From assembly GCF_036577625.1 (NCBI RefSeq), contig NZ_JARBDC010000088.1, positions 124,001 through 188,000 of the forward strand: 64,000 nt of DNA, given 5' to 3'. The notes beneath the pieces were generated by a model. The model was not told the origin of the DNA. It was given only the letters and a program-made list of their open reading frames with translations, and did no database searches. The position numbers and the translations under genes are program-made. Every line of letters starts with the position of its first letter. Position 1 is the stretch's first letter. The stretch comes from Paenibacillus_AB sp036577625. GTDB lineage: Bacteria > Bacillota > Bacilli > Paenibacillales > NBRC-103111. Positions 61,331 to 64,000 of the stretch are shown here, one piece after another.

Positions 61331-62140
61331 ATGTCCGTCATCTCCGTACAAAACGATTACGATTTTTATATTTCCGAAATCGAGTATTTTAACGAACGCG
61401 AGGCGAATCCGGAATGGAGAATCGACGGACTCGTCTACCACAATTTTTACATTATCGCCTTCTGCAAAAGCGGCGAGGCGATTTATCGGTTCAACGGTAC
61501 CGAGCATACCGTACGCAAGGGCGACCTGCTGTTTTTCCCGAAAGGACTCGTTCGCTCCGCCCATTCCAATCCGGACAATCCGTGGTCGTTTTATACGATC
61601 ACCTTCGACGTTCGTTTCCAAAACGAGCAAGCCCGCGAGCTGTTCGACCGGTTCGATTACGTCATTCGCAGCCCGCAGCTGTACAAGCTGCAGACGATTT
61701 TCACCGAATTCAACCAGGTGTGGACCGGCAAGCGCAACGGTTTTACGATCCAATGCAAAAGCCTCATTATGAACATCCTGTACGCGATGATCCGCGAGCG
61801 GGATCGGCAGACGCACGGCTCGGCGCATTACAATGCGATCGAGCAAACGACCAACCACATTCTCGCCCACTACACGGACCATTTCTCCATCGCCGAGCTG
61901 GCGCGGCAGACAGGGTTAAGCCCCTCCCATTTCCGGCTGCTGTTCAAAAAAATTACCGGCATGACCGCGGTGCAATACCAAAACCATATCCGCATCAACA
62001 AGGCGAAAGATTTGCTGATGAGCGGCGAATGCAACGTGACCGAAGCCGCTTTGTCCGTCGGCTTCCAAGACATTTATTATTTCAGCCGGCTGTTCAAGCA
62101 GCTGACGGGCGAATCGCCGTCCCGGTACATCAGGGGGTAG
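61331..62140 (+). CDS. AraC family transcriptional regulator
   Basis: A 269-residue regulator. The N-terminal cupin (about 30-110) has YHNFYIIAFCKSGEAIYRFNG...VRKGDLLFFPKGLVRSAH. The C-terminal AraC HTH (about 168-266) has FSIAELARQTGLSPSHFRLLFKKITGMTAVQYQ and FQDIYYFSRLFKQLTGESPSRY. The ribosome-binding site is modest (GGGGACGG). Such cupin-AraC proteins commonly respond to sugars. It converges on the solute-binding lipoprotein gene at 62488 and may control it. Confidence 0.9.
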   Translation: MSVISVQNDYDFYISEIEYFNEREANPEWRIDGLVYHNFYIIAFCKSGEAIYRFNGTEHTVRKGDLLFFPKGLVRSAHSNPDNPWSFYTITFDVRFQNEQARELFDRFDYVIRSPQLYKLQTIFTEFNQVWTGKRNGFTIQCKSLIMNILYAMIRERDRQTHGSAHYNAIEQTTNHILAHYTDHFSIAELARQTGLSPSHFRLLFKKITGMTAVQYQNHIRINKAKDLLMSGECNVTEAALSVGFQDIYYFSRLFKQLTGESPSRYIRG

Positions 62141-62181
62141 GCGGCGTTCCCTGGGGAGACGGCCGCCCCAGCGAAACCGGA

Positions 62182-62480
62182 TTATCGCGGCAAATCGTAA
62201 ATGCCGTTGCGGTACGCCTCCACAAGCGCGAACATAAGCGGCGCGAAGCTGTGTACCTCGTCGCGGTGCGGCAGCTTAAGCGTGACGTACGCCCGGACAC
62301 AGGCAGCCCGGACAGCTGAGCTCCGTGGAAAAGCCACAGCCGTGCGTTTGGACTGGTGCGGCAGCAGTGCCGCCGACAGCGCCTTGAAATAGGCTTCCGC
62401 CTTCGGCCGATGCGCCGAACGATTTGCGCCACAGAAAACGGAACCGACTGCAGGACGGCAGCCGGTTATCCGTTTCGGTT
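62182..62480 (-). pseudogene. Coding-like fragment between convergent genes
   Basis: A minus-strand frame, open from about 62475 to the TAA at 62182, has local codon use and reads as a plausible protein end (HRPKAEAYFKALSAALL...KLPHRDEVHSFAPLMFALVEAYRNG). It has no start codon and no ribosome-binding site and begins just after the stop of the SBP gene. I read it as the 3' remnant of a deleted gene; family not recognised. The rest of the 62141-62487 spacer shows nothing further. Confidence 0.35.
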
Positions 62481-62487
62481 AAGCGCT

Positions 62488-63846
62488 TTATTTGCCGCTT
62501 TTGGCGTTGTATTCGTCGATCGCCTTCTGCGAAGCCTGCTCGGCGGTGCGGAACGCCGAATTGATGTCTGCCTCGCCTTTCAGGATCGAAAGCGCGGTAT
62601 TGACGTTAATATTAATTAGGCTCGGATCGATGGCGGGCGTGTATACGATCGGCGCCGGCTTGTTCATAAACAGCGCCTTGTAGTTTTTGTCCTTGAACGG
62701 CGTATCCTGCGCATATTCGTTGCGCACCTTGTCCGCAGTGAGGACGGACATCCAGCCTTTGCGGGCGAGCGCGATCTGGTATTCCTCGGACACCATAAAC
62801 TTGATCACCTTGAGCGCCGCATCTTTGTTTTTCGCCATCTTGGTCGGGCCGAAAAACATCGGGTACAGCTGAGAGCTTACGCCGGGCTTTTCCTTGAAGG
62901 CGGGTAAGGAAACCAAATCCCAGTTCATCGTCGAAAGCTCCGTCGGGTTGGTCAAATAAAGCTGCGCGAAAAAGGCGAGCGTCGCCACGTTTTGATCTTT
63001 GATAAAGCTGTTGATGCCGTTAAGCGCCCCCCCTTGAAGAAAGCTTTGCTTGTATGCCTCGCCGCCCATCATTTTGCCGAGCAGCGTTTCGTACAGCGTT
63101 TTCCAGCCGGGGTCGGTATTGATCAGCGGCTTGCCGGTCACTTTGTCCACCCGGGCTAGCGACAGCTGGTTGGCGCGCAAAATGTGGCTGAACGTCGTGG
63201 CGAAGCCGTAATATTGCCGGTCGCCGTCGAAACGCGTCATTTTTTTGGACAGCTCGGCCGCTTCGTCCCACGTCATACCGTCCTTCGGGTACGGCACGCC
63301 GAATTTCCCGAACAAGTCCTTGTTGTAATAAAGCGCTTCAACATTGCTCTGAACCGGCAAGCCGTAAATCGGGCCGCCCGTGTTGACCTTCATCGCCTCG
63401 AGCAGCGTCGGTTCGAACTTGCTCGTGTCGATCGCTTCCGTCTTCATCCAGTCGGTAATGTCCACCTGCAAGCCGTAATCCAGTAAAGCGCTTTCGAAGT
63501 TGCCGATCGTCGCGTAATAAATGTCGATCGTCGTGCCGGCCGCCACCAGCTCGGGCAGCGTCGTCGCTTTGTTGTTCGGGTCCACCCGGATGTAAGTCAG
63601 CTTGTAGTTCGGAAACTTTTTGCGGACCGGTTCCCCGTAATAGCGGTCGAAATATTCCTGCGATTGCTGCGAGTTGCCGAAAAACGCCAGTTCCGCCGCT
63701 TCGTTGTAATCGTCCGCCTTCGGGACGTTAGATGTCCCCGGCGGCGTGTCCGTGGAAGCGTTTCCATATCCGCAAGCGCCAAGCATGAGAGTGGTTGCGC
63801 ACACGAGCGGAACCGCCAATGCCATCCTGCTTTTTCTGTTTCGCAA
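62488..63846 (-). CDS. Orphan solute-binding lipoprotein (SBP family 1)
   Basis: A 452-residue extracellular lipoprotein. I start at TTG 63846 (GAAGGAGG nine bases before), giving MRNRKSRMALAVPLVCATTLMLGAC with lipobox LGAC. The SBP family-1 signature is NVEALYYNKDLFGKFGVPYPKDGMTWDEA. It resembles the protein at 40381 (KFGVAYPKDGMTWEE). No transporter genes follow within the window; upstream is outside it. It may be a receptor for a remote permease or for signalling, and it is convergent with an AraC gene. Confidence 0.88.
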   Translation of the reverse strand: MRNRKSRMALAVPLVCATTLMLGACGYGNASTDTPPGTSNVPKADDYNEAAELAFFGNSQQSQEYFDRYYGEPVRKKFPNYKLTYIRVDPNNKATTLPELVAAGTTIDIYYATIGNFESALLDYGLQVDITDWMKTEAIDTSKFEPTLLEAMKVNTGGPIYGLPVQSNVEALYYNKDLFGKFGVPYPKDGMTWDEAAELSKKMTRFDGDRQYYGFATTFSHILRANQLSLARVDKVTGKPLINTDPGWKTLYETLLGKMMGGEAYKQSFLQGGALNGINSFIKDQNVATLAFFAQLYLTNPTELSTMNWDLVSLPAFKEKPGVSSQLYPMFFGPTKMAKNKDAALKVIKFMVSEEYQIALARKGWMSVLTADKVRNEYAQDTPFKDKNYKALFMNKPAPIVYTPAIDPSLININVNTALSILKGEADINSAFRTAEQASQKAIDEYNAKSGK

Positions 63847-64000
63847 ACGAATCGAGCCTCCTTCTTGCATTGATAACATTTGTTTCTTTTCGGGCAGACC
63901 GGTCGGACGGGTGTACCGCGATCGGTCCCAACAACCTACTGCTCCATTCTATCCGTTTGCGGCATCGCACGACATGCAGGAAACAACTAAGTATTAATCC

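Overview
The window looks like chromosomal DNA from a spore-forming Gram-positive bacterium of the Paenibacillaceae (Paenibacillus/Cohnella-like). The evidence is a GC-rich low-GC-Firmicute gene set: Bacillus-type sdhCAB, trxA near uvrC, KtrAB, KhtTU, YitT, a YqzM-like protein, Lpl-type sugar ABC transporters with YesN-type AraC sensors, and strong GGAGG ribosome-binding sites. Intergenic spacers carry MITE-like repeats. No rRNA, tRNA, CRISPR or phage genes were seen.

1-15.5 kb is a minus-strand surface-adhesin island. A LamG-type protein runs off the left edge. Its leader carries a c-di-GMP-I (GEMM) riboswitch followed by an intrinsic terminator. Upstream lie three tandem paralogues with different N-terminal heads (an unknown head, a jelly-roll-like head and an L-type lectin). 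They share near-identical stalks (DUF11 and Big_9-type Ig modules), PGTD and STGGGSGTP linkers and an LPNTA sorting signal. Each of the three has a non-ATG start, its own terminator and a copy of a conserved ~170-bp leader block of unknown function.

16-30 kb holds a small frameshifted gene, an APH-fold kinase divergent from an AraC regulator, and a carbohydrate ABC operon (lipoprotein, two permeases, MDR dehydrogenase) divergent from a membrane-bound AraC sensor. It also holds 3-methyladenine DNA glycosylase, a YitT protein, a small membrane protein and DedA. 30-43 kb holds two MFS transporters, Nudix, GrpB, a zinc-ribbon membrane protein, a Gfo/Idh/MocA dehydrogenase, a khtT-khtU-yitT operon, a paralogue of the small membrane protein, a CDF metal exporter behind a Fur-like box, and an orphan solute-binding lipoprotein.

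43-47 kb contains the most unusual unit: an ECF sigma factor with an apparent autoregulatory ECF promoter, a one-pass membrane protein whose outside part is a solute-binding fold and whose inside part sits where an anti-sigma should be, and a second solute-binding lipoprotein, with no permeases. 47-64 kb holds sdhCAB with a divergent LysR gene, a ktrB-ktrA-CPA antiporter operon behind a c-di-AMP (ydaO) riboswitch with terminator, a CPBP protease, uvrC, trxA, a YqzM-like protein, an AraC regulator and another orphan solute-binding lipoprotein.

Two second-messenger riboswitches (c-di-GMP for adhesion, c-di-AMP for potassium) and several orphan solute-binding proteins make this a sensing- and surface-rich stretch.
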